Assembly (NCBI GenBank): GCA_965652565.1
Contig: CBFGWL010000105.1
Coordinates: 1-6,619, forward strand
Direction: 5' to 3'
Length of the DNA: 6,619 nt
Source of the DNA: RSA11 sp965652565
GTDB lineage: Bacteria; Actinomycetota; Thermoleophilia; Solirubrobacterales; 70-9
The notes under the pieces were generated by a model, which made no database searches, had not been told where the DNA came from, and saw only the letters and a list, made by a program, of their open reading frames with translations. Of this stretch, positions 1-5,877 are shown one piece after another (positions within the stretch are counted from its first letter, which is position 1; the number at the start of each line of letters is the position of its first letter). Made by a program: the position numbers and the translations under genes.

Positions 1-215
1 ACCTTGCCGTTCTTCGCGCCCTTGATCTTGAGCGTGATCTTCGCCGGCTTCGGGTCGTCCGTGCCGCGCCGCTGCTCGGCGCCCTTGCGCTCCTCGGCCG
101 CCGCGGCGGTTTCCTCGGCCGGGGGTTCATCCTGCGCGAGGGCGTGCGCGGGTACGGCGAGCGCGAGCGCCCCTGCCCCTACCGCGATTGCTGCCCGCAG
201 CTTCACCGCCGCCAT
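1..215 (-). CDS. Secreted protein, N-terminal part only (cut by window edge)
   Basis: The reading frame starts at ATG 213-215 and runs off the left edge after 71 complete codons, so only the N-terminus is visible. It begins with a classical signal peptide: basic n-region MAAVKLR, a hydrophobic Ala/Val/Leu stretch (residues 8-22), and a likely signal peptidase I site after A-L-A (residues 25-27), just before QDE. Next comes a charged Ala/Glu/Pro linker (about 28-57) and then a β-strand-like segment, KITLKIKGAKNGKV. The start is well supported: GAGGTG lies 8 nt upstream. It is 34 bp downstream of the CPBP gene on the same strand. Short linkers followed by such ITLKIKG strands are, from memory, seen in actinobacterial exported Ig-like or L,D-transpeptidase-type proteins. 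That is only a guess; the function cannot be read from this fragment. Export is well supported. Confidence 0.75.
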   Translation of the reverse strand, partial: MAAVKLRAAIAVGAGALALAVPAHALAQDEPPAEETAAAAEERKGAEQRRGTDDPKPAKITLKIKGAKNGK

Positions 216-223
216 TCTGACAG

Positions 224-229
224 CACCTC
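224..229 (-). promoter_or_regulatory. Shine-Dalgarno site of the secreted-protein gene
   Basis: GAGGTG on the minus strand lies 8 nt before the ATG at 215. It is one of the clearest ribosome binding sites in the window and fixes the start codon of the exported protein. Confidence 0.7.
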
Positions 230-236
230 GGGCGCG

Positions 237-264
237 TGTATAGGGCGGGTTACGTCGTCGTCAG
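237..264 (-). promoter_or_regulatory. Candidate sigma70-type promoter for the secreted-protein gene
   Basis: On the minus strand, CTGACG (264-259) is separated by 16 bp from TATACA (242-237). These resemble the -35 and -10 hexamers TTGACA and TATAAT, with 4 of 6 matches each. TATA-like sequence stands out in this GC-rich DNA. The -35 half lies in the last codons of the CPBP gene. Transcription would begin near 230, giving a leader of about 15 nt containing the GAGGTG site. The exported protein could therefore be expressed apart from HAD-CPBP, or co-transcribed as well. Inferred from the motif only. Confidence 0.35.
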
Positions 265-999
265 GATCCAGAAGGCGAGGCCGTTGTTGATCGCGTGCAC
301 GGCGATCGCGGGCCGGATCGATCCGGTGCGCTCATAGAGCCAGGCCAGGATCACGCCGAAGACCGTCAGCTGCAGCACGACGGGCCAGCTCTCTGGGCCC
401 GTGAAATGCACGAGCCCCCAGATGCCGCCCGAGACCACGGCGGCCACCCAGAACCCGGCGCGGGCCCGCACGCCGGCGAACATGAAGCCGCGGAAGAAGA
501 GCTCCTCGCTCACCGGGGCGGCGACGATGATCAGGAAGGCCGCGGCCACGTTCGCGAACGCGCCCTCGCCCCAGCCGAGCTCGCGCGTCACGTCCTCCTG
601 CTCGGGCGAGAGCAGCAGGGAGAGCACGAGCGCGCAGCCCAGATACGTGAAGTACGCCGCCGCGGCTGCGCGGAGCGGTGCGTTCAGCGAGGGCCCCAGG
701 CCGAGCCGGCGCGGGCTCACCGGGCGGAAGTCCGCGCCCGCCGCGATGAACGCGATCGCCGCCATGCCGAGGGCGAGCGCCGCCTGCAGCGAGAGCCGGC
801 CCGCGAGCGAGTCCGCGTCGCCCTCGATCCCGTAGACGACCGAGGCGGCGATCGTGATCACGATGATCAGCAGGCCCGCCCCGACCAGGACGCGACCCGG
901 CCCCCACGGAGCGCTCGTCGCCGGCGAGGGCTCCGGGCCCTTCACCCACGAGGGTTCGCGCGGCTCGGTGACTGGGCCGGTGGAGGGAAGCTCGCTCAC
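250..999 (-). CDS. CPBP-family intramembrane metalloprotease (Abi/CAAX protease-like)
   Basis: This 249-residue polytopic membrane protein has a Pro-rich cytoplasmic N-terminus (about 1-35) and roughly seven hydrophobic segments, near 36-56, 72-88, 110-131, 149-162, 182-198, 208-222 and 231-246. The three CPBP (CAAX protease and bacteriocin-processing) motifs are present in order: EExxxR as E165-E166-LFF-R170, the second-motif histidine H198 in WGLVH (Trp where the family usually has Phe), and HxxxN as H235-AIN-N239. These residues form the metal-dependent active site in the membrane in known members such as Rce1. The GTG start at 999 overlaps the HAD stop codon as GTGA, with GGAGAA 9 nt upstream. 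Longer upstream extensions of this frame run antisense-like through HAD coding sequence and are not real. The substrate is unknown; bacterial members include bacteriocin-immunity and regulatory proteases. Family assignment is secure, function is not. Confidence 0.9.
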   Translation of the reverse strand: MSELPSTGPVTEPREPSWVKGPEPSPATSAPWGPGRVLVGAGLLIIVITIAASVVYGIEGDADSLAGRLSLQAALALGMAAIAFIAAGADFRPVSPRRLGLGPSLNAPLRAAAAAYFTYLGCALVLSLLLSPEQEDVTRELGWGEGAFANVAAAFLIIVAAPVSEELFFRGFMFAGVRARAGFWVAAVVSGGIWGLVHFTGPESWPVVLQLTVFGVILAWLYERTGSIRPAIAVHAINNGLAFWILTTT

Positions 1000-1628
1000 G
1001 CCAGGATCTTCTCCGGTAGCTCGGCGAGCGAGCTTAGATCGCCGCTGCCCTCGCGGTCGATGAGCAGCGCCCGGATCCCCGCCGCGCGCGCTCCCTCGAT
1101 GTCCTCCTCCGGGGTATCGCCCACGTGGAGCGCCTCGTCCGGCCCGCAACCGGCGAGCTCGAGGCCGCGCGTGAAGATCGCGGGATCGGGCTTGCGCGCG
1201 CCCGCCTCGGCCGAGCTCACGACGGCGTCGAGCAGTTCGGCCAGGCCGACTCGGGCGAGCACGTCGGTGAGCGAGACGTCCCAGTTCGAAACGCACACGG
1301 TCCGCACACCCGCCGCGCGGAGCGCCCGCAGCGCCGGCGCGGCGTCGTCGTAGGCGCGGAAGCGGATCGCGCTCATCATCGTCTCGACCGGCACCTCGCG
1401 CCCGAGCTCGGCGGAGATGATGTCCGCGCAGCGTCGGCGCAGCTCGGCGAGTGACTCCTCGTCGCGCCCCTCATGGGCGTGCTCCTTGTAGTACGCCATC
1501 TCCGCGCGCACGGCTCGCACGAGCTTCTCGTCCGGCTCGATACCGAGGGAATCGGCGAGGTGGACCCAGGGCGGCTCGAGCTCGACCATGGTCCCGAGCG
1601 CGTCGATCAGCAGGGCGCGGGTCGTCAT
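996..1628 (-). CDS. HAD-superfamily hydrolase, phosphatase-like, atypical motif I
   Basis: This 210-residue cytoplasmic protein has the HAD motifs in order. Motif I is LLIDALGTMV with nucleophile D9 and T13. An α-helical cap lies between (about 15-90). Motif II is CVSN with S114, motif III is RKPDPAIF with K146, and motif IV is GDTPEED with D171 and D176 for Mg2+ binding. This layout fits a subfamily I phosphatase with a small helical cap. The oddity is that the second Asp of the usual DxDGT is Leu (D9-A-L11-G-T13). That Asp normally acts as general acid/base; haloacid dehalogenases (DAYGT) and some DREG-2-like members also lack it. The intact GDxxxxD of motif IV argues against a true 2-haloacid dehalogenase. 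Substrate unknown. The ATG at 1628 has no evident Shine-Dalgarno, so translation may be leaderless. The stop overlaps the CPBP start by 4 bp, suggesting co-expression. Confidence 0.88.
   Translation of the reverse strand: MTTRALLIDALGTMVELEPPWVHLADSLGIEPDEKLVRAVRAEMAYYKEHAHEGRDEESLAELRRRCADIISAELGREVPVETMMSAIRFRAYDDAAPALRALRAAGVRTVCVSNWDVSLTDVLARVGLAELLDAVVSSAEAGARKPDPAIFTRGLELAGCGPDEALHVGDTPEEDIEGARAAGIRALLIDREGSGDLSSLAELPEKILA
1009..1014 (-). promoter_or_regulatory. Shine-Dalgarno site of the CPBP gene inside the HAD 3' end
   Basis: GGAGAA on the minus strand sits 9 nt before the GTG at 999, within the last codons of the HAD gene. It supports GTG 999 as the CPBP start, and translational coupling through the GTGA overlap. 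Confidence 0.55.
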
Positions 1629-1658
1629 CAGGTGCGCAAGCTTGGCAGGATCGCGTCC
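1629..1658. promoter_or_regulatory. 30-bp divergent intergenic region between HAD and MscS genes
   Basis: Only 30 bp separate the two divergent start codons. The AGGA of the MscS gene takes up part of it, and I see no -10-like hexamer on either strand inside it. Promoters for both directions must therefore overlap the opposite gene's coding sequence, or transcription in one direction must begin further upstream. Whether this arrangement co-regulates the two genes cannot be told from the sequence. Confidence 0.4.
1647..1650 (+). promoter_or_regulatory. Ribosome binding site of the MscS gene
   Basis: AGGA (in GGCAGGA) lies 8 nt before ATG 1659. It supports this start over the longer in-frame extension that would read back through the HAD gene. 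Confidence 0.55.
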
Positions 1659-2441
1659 ATGGAAGAGACCTTCTGGGACGAGTACGGCGACGTGATCGGC
1701 GCCCTGATCACGCTGACGGTCACCTTCCTGATCGCCTATCTGGTCGATCGCTTCGTCCTCGGCCGCGCCACGCGGGCGGCGACGAGGCGGGTGAGCGACG
1801 TCAACGCCGCGCGCGCCACCCAGACCCGCCTGCAGGTGGTGAGGCGCCTCGTCTTCGTGGTCATCGTGCTGATCGGCGTCTCGCTCGCGCTCAGCCAGTT
1901 CACGAATCTCAACCGGATCGCGACCGGGCTGCTCGCCTCGAGCGCCGTGCTCGGCATCGTGATCGGCCTCGCGGCGCGCCAGGTCCTGGCCAACCCGCTC
2001 GCGGGCATCCTGCTGGCCATCACGCAGCCGTTTCGCATCGGTGATGCGATCGAGATCCTCGACGCGTCGGGTCGGGTCGAGGACATCACGCTCTCGTACA
2101 CGTACATCGACACCGGCGACGGACGACTCATGGTGATCCCCAACGAGGAGGTGATCTCCAGCGTCGTCTACAACCGCTCCACCGGCAACCGGGCGGCCCC
2201 GGCGACCGTCAACGTGTGGCTGCCTCCGGACGCCGACGTCGCGGTCGCCCGGCGCGTCATCGAGGGCGCCGGCGCCGAGCAGGTGGAGCTCGCCGAGATC
2301 ACCGCCGACGGCGTCCGTCTGGTGATCCAGGGCCCCAGCGATCCGACGCGCACAGTGGTCGAAGGCGAGGAGGCGGCGCTGCGCGAGCGCGCGCACAACG
2401 CCTTGCGTGAGGCAGGGTTGCTGACTTCAGCCGAGAACTGA
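1659..2441 (+). CDS. MscS-family small-conductance mechanosensitive ion channel
   Basis: This 260-residue inner-membrane channel is expected to open under membrane tension and release solutes during osmotic downshock. Hydrophobic segments lie at about 12-31 (TM1) and 63-80 (TM2). The third, at about 87-123, is the Gly/Ala-rich pore helix typical of MscS (LASSAVLGIVIGLAARQVLA). It is followed by the β-domain signature, with PFRIGD at 124-129, then a variable loop and VIPN at 159-162 leading into the region ending YNRS at 171-174. The remaining ~85 residues form a small α/β C-terminal domain. The length is close to the minimal three-helix MscS fold (E. coli MscS is 286 residues), with no extra regulatory domain. 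ATG 1659 is chosen because of its AGGA site and because residues before it overlap the divergent HAD gene. It precedes the PBP gene by 49 bp on the same strand. Family is secure; ion selectivity and threshold are not readable. Confidence 0.92.
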   Translation: MEETFWDEYGDVIGALITLTVTFLIAYLVDRFVLGRATRAATRRVSDVNAARATQTRLQVVRRLVFVVIVLIGVSLALSQFTNLNRIATGLLASSAVLGIVIGLAARQVLANPLAGILLAITQPFRIGDAIEILDASGRVEDITLSYTYIDTGDGRLMVIPNEEVISSVVYNRSTGNRAAPATVNVWLPPDADVAVARRVIEGAGAEQVELAEITADGVRLVIQGPSDPTRTVVEGEEAALRERAHNALREAGLLTSAEN

Positions 2442-2445
2442 GAGG

Positions 2446-2474
2446 TTCGGCCCTCGAGGCGCCCGGAGTACCCT
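2446..2474 (+). promoter_or_regulatory. Candidate promoter upstream of the PBP gene
   Basis: In the 49-bp gap, TACCCT (2469-2474) fits TAnnnT, and TTCGGC (2446-2451) lies 17 bp before it as a poor -35. Transcription from here would start near 2481 and leave a leader of about 10 nt. TAGACC (2478-2483) is an alternative -10-like hexamer positioned for a leaderless start at 2491. No Shine-Dalgarno is close to the ATG; the only GGAG (2465-2468) is 22 nt away, too far. That fits a very short or absent leader. Co-transcription with MscS is equally possible. Confidence 0.25.
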
Positions 2475-2490
2475 TTCTAGACCCCGCTTC

Positions 2491-4605
2491 ATGTCAGCGC
2501 GCGCACGACATCGCCACCGGCGCTCGCGGAGTTCGTTCGGCAAGAAGGTCGCTGCCGCCTTCGCCGTGCTGCTCGGCGTGATCGTCGCCGCCGCGGGAGG
2601 GGCCGCCTTCTGGGTCTACGACGTCGCCAGCTCAGCCCCGTCGATCTCCACGCTCAAGCCCATCAACAGCGGTGAGAGCTCCGAGGTCTTCGCGGCCGAC
2701 GGCTCGCGCCTGGGCTACATCCAGGCCGACATCCTGCGCGAGCGGGTCCCGCTCAAGGAGATCCCCAGAAAGCTGCGGCAGGCGACGATCGCGATCGAGG
2801 ACGAGCGCTTCTACCAGCACTCGGGCGTCGACTACGGGGCCATCATCCGCGCGGCGGTCGAGAACGTCGAGGCGGGTGAGATCAGGGAGGGCGCCTCGAC
2901 GATCACCCAGCAGCTTGTGCGCAACCTCTACATCGAGGACCCCGAGGACACGCTCGAGCGCAAGATCATCGAGGCCGAGATGGCCCGCGAGTACGAGAAC
3001 GAGTACTCGAAGAACGAGATCCTCGAGCAGTACCTCAACACCGCCTCCTACGGCACGAACAACGGGCGGACCGCGGTCGGCGTCGAGGCCGCCTCCCAGG
3101 TCTTCTTCAACAAGCACGTGAGCGACCTGAACCTCGGCGAGGCGGCGCTGCTCGCCGGCCTGCCCCAGGCGCCCTCGCAGTACAACCCCTTTGAGAACCC
3201 CGAGCGGGCCATCCAGCGCCGCAACCTGGTGCTCAAGGCGATGCGCGACCAGGGCAAGATCAGCGACGCCAAGTACGAGAAGTGGCGCGAGCGCGGCCTC
3301 GGCCTGGAGCGCGGCTACCGCTACGAGACGATCCGCTACCAGTACTTCTTCGACTACGTCCAACAGGAGCTGATCGACCGCTACGGCGTCAACACCGTGC
3401 GCCTCGGCGGGCTCAAGGTCCACACGACGCTCGAGCCCAAGCTCCAGGACGCGGCGCAAGCGGCGATCGACAACTACCACACGACCCCCGGGGCGGCCGC
3501 GGCGTTGGTGTCCATCGACGCCGACACCGGGGAGATCAAGGCGATGGCGTCGTCGGCGCAATACGACGACAGCCAGTTCAACCTCGCGGCTCAGGGCCTG
3601 CGACAGCCGGGCTCCGCCTTCAAGCCCTTCGCGCTCACCGCCGCGGTGGACATGGGCATCGACCCGGACTCGACCTCGTACGCCGCGCCCAGCACGATCA
3701 CGCTCGACACCGGCGGCACCGAGCCGTGGACCGTGAGCGGCGGCGGCAGTGGCTCGGCGACCCTGCGCACCGCGACGGCGGCGTCGATCAACACGGTGTA
3801 CGCCCAGCTCGTCCTGGACATCGGCCCCGAGGCGATGAACGAGATGGCGAAGAAGCTCGGGATCACCGCTGAGCTCAACAACTACCCCGCCGAGGTCCTG
3901 GGCGCGCTCACCTACGGGGTCTCGGTGCTCGACATGGCGAGCGCCTACTCGACGATCGCCAACGGCGGCATCCGCCACAAGCCGACCGCGATCAACAGGG
4001 TCGAGTTCCCCGACGGGGAGGTCGATGAGCCCAAGGACGAGGGCACCCGCGTGATCTCCGACGGCGTCGCGTACACGGTGGCCGACGTGATGAAGGGCGC
4101 CCTGCAGGGCGGCGGCACGGCGCCGAGCGCGAACTTCGGCTGCCCGGCGTCGGGCAAGACCGGCACCACCGAGCAGCAGTCCGACGCGTGGTTCGTCGGC
4201 TACACGCCGCACGTCTCGACCGCGGTCTGGGTCGGTAACCCGGACGCCCGCGTGCCGATGCCCGGGTACGGCGCCGATCTGGCGGCGCCGATCTGGCGCG
4301 CCTACATGGAGGTGGCCGCCTCGGAGCCTTGCGACGACTTCCCCGAGCCGAAGAACCCCGCCGACCTCGCGCCGCACCGCAGCGATTACACGAACAGGGC
4401 CTCCGACTACGACGACGACTCGGGCGAGAGCTACGACGAGGACGGGACCACCGAGACGCCCGAGGATGCCGACGGCGACGGCGAGCCCGACGACGCGTAC
4501 GCGCCGGGCATCCAAGACGAGCCCGACACCGGCAACGGCGGCAACGGCAACAACGGCGGGAACAACGGGAACGGCAATCGCGGAACCGGCGGGACCGGGA
4601 CCTGA
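2491..4605 (+). CDS. Class A penicillin-binding protein (GT51 glycosyltransferase plus transpeptidase)
   Basis: This 704-residue bifunctional enzyme polymerises lipid II into glycan strands and cross-links their stem peptides. A basic cytoplasmic N-terminus (His/Arg-rich, 1-19) is followed by one membrane anchor (about 20-43). The GT51 domain (about 65-250) shows IEDERFYQHSG with catalytic E103, GASTITQQ (134-141), RKIIE with E161, then EILEQYLN and QAPSQYNP. The transpeptidase domain (about 335-605) has all three motifs: SxxK with nucleophile S375 and K378, SxN at S432-I-N434, and KTGTT at 556-560. The only two cysteines, C551 and C614, flank the KTG region. Instead of PASTA domains it ends in an acidic tail (about 630-670) and a Gly/Asn-rich tip (680-704). 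It is ponA/mrcA-like in role, but I cannot assign a specific paralogue. ATG 2491 lacks a close Shine-Dalgarno, but residues 1-43 make a sensible N-terminus. The next gene overlaps the stop codon. Confidence 0.96.
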   Translation: MSARARHRHRRSRSSFGKKVAAAFAVLLGVIVAAAGGAAFWVYDVASSAPSISTLKPINSGESSEVFAADGSRLGYIQADILRERVPLKEIPRKLRQATIAIEDERFYQHSGVDYGAIIRAAVENVEAGEIREGASTITQQLVRNLYIEDPEDTLERKIIEAEMAREYENEYSKNEILEQYLNTASYGTNNGRTAVGVEAASQVFFNKHVSDLNLGEAALLAGLPQAPSQYNPFENPERAIQRRNLVLKAMRDQGKISDAKYEKWRERGLGLERGYRYETIRYQYFFDYVQQELIDRYGVNTVRLGGLKVHTTLEPKLQDAAQAAIDNYHTTPGAAAALVSIDADTGEIKAMASSAQYDDSQFNLAAQGLRQPGSAFKPFALTAAVDMGIDPDSTSYAAPSTITLDTGGTEPWTVSGGGSGSATLRTATAASINTVYAQLVLDIGPEAMNEMAKKLGITAELNNYPAEVLGALTYGVSVLDMASAYSTIANGGIRHKPTAINRVEFPDGEVDEPKDEGTRVISDGVAYTVADVMKGALQGGGTAPSANFGCPASGKTGTTEQQSDAWFVGYTPHVSTAVWVGNPDARVPMPGYGADLAAPIWRAYMEVAASEPCDDFPEPKNPADLAPHRSDYTNRASDYDDDSGESYDEDGTTETPEDADGDGEPDDAYAPGIQDEPDTGNGGNGNNGGNNGNGNRGTGGTGT
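4269..4298 (+). repeat. Perfect 14-bp tandem duplication inside the PBP gene
   Basis: GGCGCCGATCTGGC occurs at 4270-4283 and again immediately at 4284-4297. The period-14 match extends one base on each side. The two copies are read in different frames, giving G-A-D-L and then A-P-I-W, so the encoded peptide is not repeated and the APIW segment typical of PBPs is intact. Confidence 0.85.
4531..4602 (+). repeat. Low-complexity GGC/AAC triplet tract encoding the PBP Gly/Asn tip
   Basis: Codons alternate irregularly among GGC, GGG, AAC and a few ACC, encoding a tail of Gly, Asn and, at the end, Thr (residues 681-704). Codon choice varies between GGC and GGG, so it is an imperfect tract and not a clean microsatellite. 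Such tails are usually disordered and often vary in length between relatives. Confidence 0.7.
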
Positions 4606-5846
4606 TCGCACGCGTCGCCGGGGCGATCCTGGCGGTCGCCCTCATAGGACTGGCGGCTGCCGGGCCGCTCTTCGTCCCAGGGACTGAGCCCGGCTCACCG
4701 CGCTGGGTGCTCGGCCTCTTCGGTGGGGGGCTGGGGCTCGACGGCGCGCAATTCCTCGCGCTGTTGATCGTGGCTTTCGCCGCCTACCTCGGGGTCATCT
4801 GGGGCGCGCCGTCCCTGCCGAGCCGGGCGCTGTGGTGGGGGGTCGCCCTCGCGATCGCGCTCTTCGCGCTCGCCCCGCCGCTGCTCTCGCTCGACGTCTT
4901 CAGCTACATCTCATACGGGCGCCTAGAGCTCGAGGGCCTGAACCCCTACGCCGCGGCGCCTGTCGACCTTCCCGCGGACGATGCGGCGCAGCGCGTGCAG
5001 GACTACCGCGACGCCGAGAGCGTCTACGGGCCGCTGTTCACCTGGCTGAGCGTGCCGCTGGCCGCCCTGGGCGTTCCCGCCGCCCTGTGGGCGCTCAAGG
5101 CGCTGACCGCGCTCGCCGCGCTCGCGCTCGTCGCTCTCGTGGGTAGGGTCGCCGCCTGGCGCGGCGCCGACCCGCGGCGCGCGGTCGCCGCCGTCGCGCT
5201 CAACCCGATCTTCCTCGTCCACGGCGTCGGCGGCGCCCACAACGACGTGCTCATGGCGCTCGGCGTGGTGGCGGGCATCGCGCTCGTCTGGTCAGCGCGC
5301 GAGTCGCTCGCGGGAGCCGCGCTCACGGCCGCGGTGGCCGTCAAGTCGGCGGGCGGGATCGCGGCGCCCTTCGCGCTCCTCGGCGCGGGTGCCGCTGAGA
5401 GCCGGGGGCGGCGCGCGGCGATCGCCCGCCTCCTCGCCGGCGCGCTCGCGGCCGCCGCGCTCGTGGGCGCCGCCGGGCTCGCGCTCTACGGCGCCGATCT
5501 CGCCCGCGCCTTCGACGTACTGGGCTCGAGCCAGGGCCGCATCAGCCACTGGAGCGTGCCCGCGACGATCTCCCGCGCTGGGCTCGACGTGGATGTGGTG
5601 CGCGCCGTGCTCGCCGCCGGGTTCGCGATCGCGCTCATCCTGCTGTTGCGCTGGACCTGGCGGGGCGGGGATTGGGTGCGGGCGGCAGGGTGGGCGACCT
5701 TCGCGCTGCTCATCGCGAGCGCGTACATGACCCCTTGGTACGTGATCTGGCTGCTGCCGTTCGCGGCGCTGGCGCGCGATCGGACCCTGCTCGCCTTGAC
5801 GCTGGCGCTGACGGCATTCCAGTTGCGGCCCACGATCCCGCTCTGA
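4602..5846 (+). CDS. GT-C membrane glycosyltransferase, GT87/MptB-like (probable polyprenol-phosphate mannosyltransferase)
   Basis: This polytopic membrane protein of about 414 residues has ten or more hydrophobic segments; the first begins right at the N-terminus (about 2-24). The first extracytoplasmic loop carries LDVFSYISYGR with D98, the likely GT-C catalytic aspartate, then GLNPY (112-116) and VYGPL (141-145). Later come NPIFLVHGVGGAHND (201-215), AVAVKSAG with K248, and YMTPWYVIWLLPF (375-387). These match the family of polyprenol-phosphomannose-dependent α-1,6-mannosyltransferases (MptA/MptB) and GT87 enzymes, which extend lipid-linked glycans on the outer membrane face. The sugar and acceptor here are inferred, not shown. 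No ATG, GTG or TTG precedes TM1 in frame. The best start is CTG 4602, overlapping the PBP stop as CTGA; GTG 4707 is the first canonical alternative but would remove TM1. It probably forms an operon with the PBP gene. The 3' end is firm, the start less so. Confidence 0.85.
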   Translation: MIARVAGAILAVALIGLAAAGPLFVPGTEPGSPRWVLGLFGGGLGLDGAQFLALLIVAFAAYLGVIWGAPSLPSRALWWGVALAIALFALAPPLLSLDVFSYISYGRLELEGLNPYAAAPVDLPADDAAQRVQDYRDAESVYGPLFTWLSVPLAALGVPAALWALKALTALAALALVALVGRVAAWRGADPRRAVAAVALNPIFLVHGVGGAHNDVLMALGVVAGIALVWSARESLAGAALTAAVAVKSAGGIAAPFALLGAGAAESRGRRAAIARLLAGALAAAALVGAAGLALYGADLARAFDVLGSSQGRISHWSVPATISRAGLDVDVVRAVLAAGFAIALILLLRWTWRGGDWVRAAGWATFALLIASAYMTPWYVIWLLPFAALARDRTLLALTLALTAFQLRPTIPL

Positions 5847-5865
5847 TCCCCGCCCGCGCCTGCCG

Positions 5866-5871
5866 TATCGT
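5866..5871 (+). promoter_or_regulatory. Candidate -10 element of a leaderless thiL promoter
   Basis: TATCGT fits the TAnnnT -10 pattern and ends 6 nt before the thiL GTG, the spacing expected when transcription starts at the first base of the start codon. No Shine-Dalgarno is visible before the GTG, and no good -35 hexamer is seen. Leaderless mRNAs are common in actinobacteria. Inferred from motif and spacing. Confidence 0.4.
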
Positions 5872-5877
5872 CGCCGT

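Noticed and set aside
1629..2396. Minus-strand extension of the HAD frame across the MscS gene
   Set aside because: The extension is low-complexity Arg/Asp-rich and antisense to a clear MscS channel. HAD motif I begins nine residues after ATG 1628, as expected for the family.
2442..2490. Rho-independent terminator between the MscS and PBP genes
   Set aside because: No stable stem followed by a T run is present; the short CCCTTTCT does not follow a hairpin.
4531..4605. Programmed -1 frameshift fusing the PBP to the glycosyltransferase
   Set aside because: The frames are related by -1, but no X-XXY-YYZ slippery heptamer lies in the correct phase in the Gly/Asn tract. Coupled reinitiation at CTGA explains the junction more simply.
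2632..4611. 659-codon open frame on the minus strand across the whole PBP gene
   Set aside because: Antisense shadow of a GC-rich gene: the peptide is Arg/Val/Gly-rich without domains, while the plus strand carries full GT51 and transpeptidase motifs.
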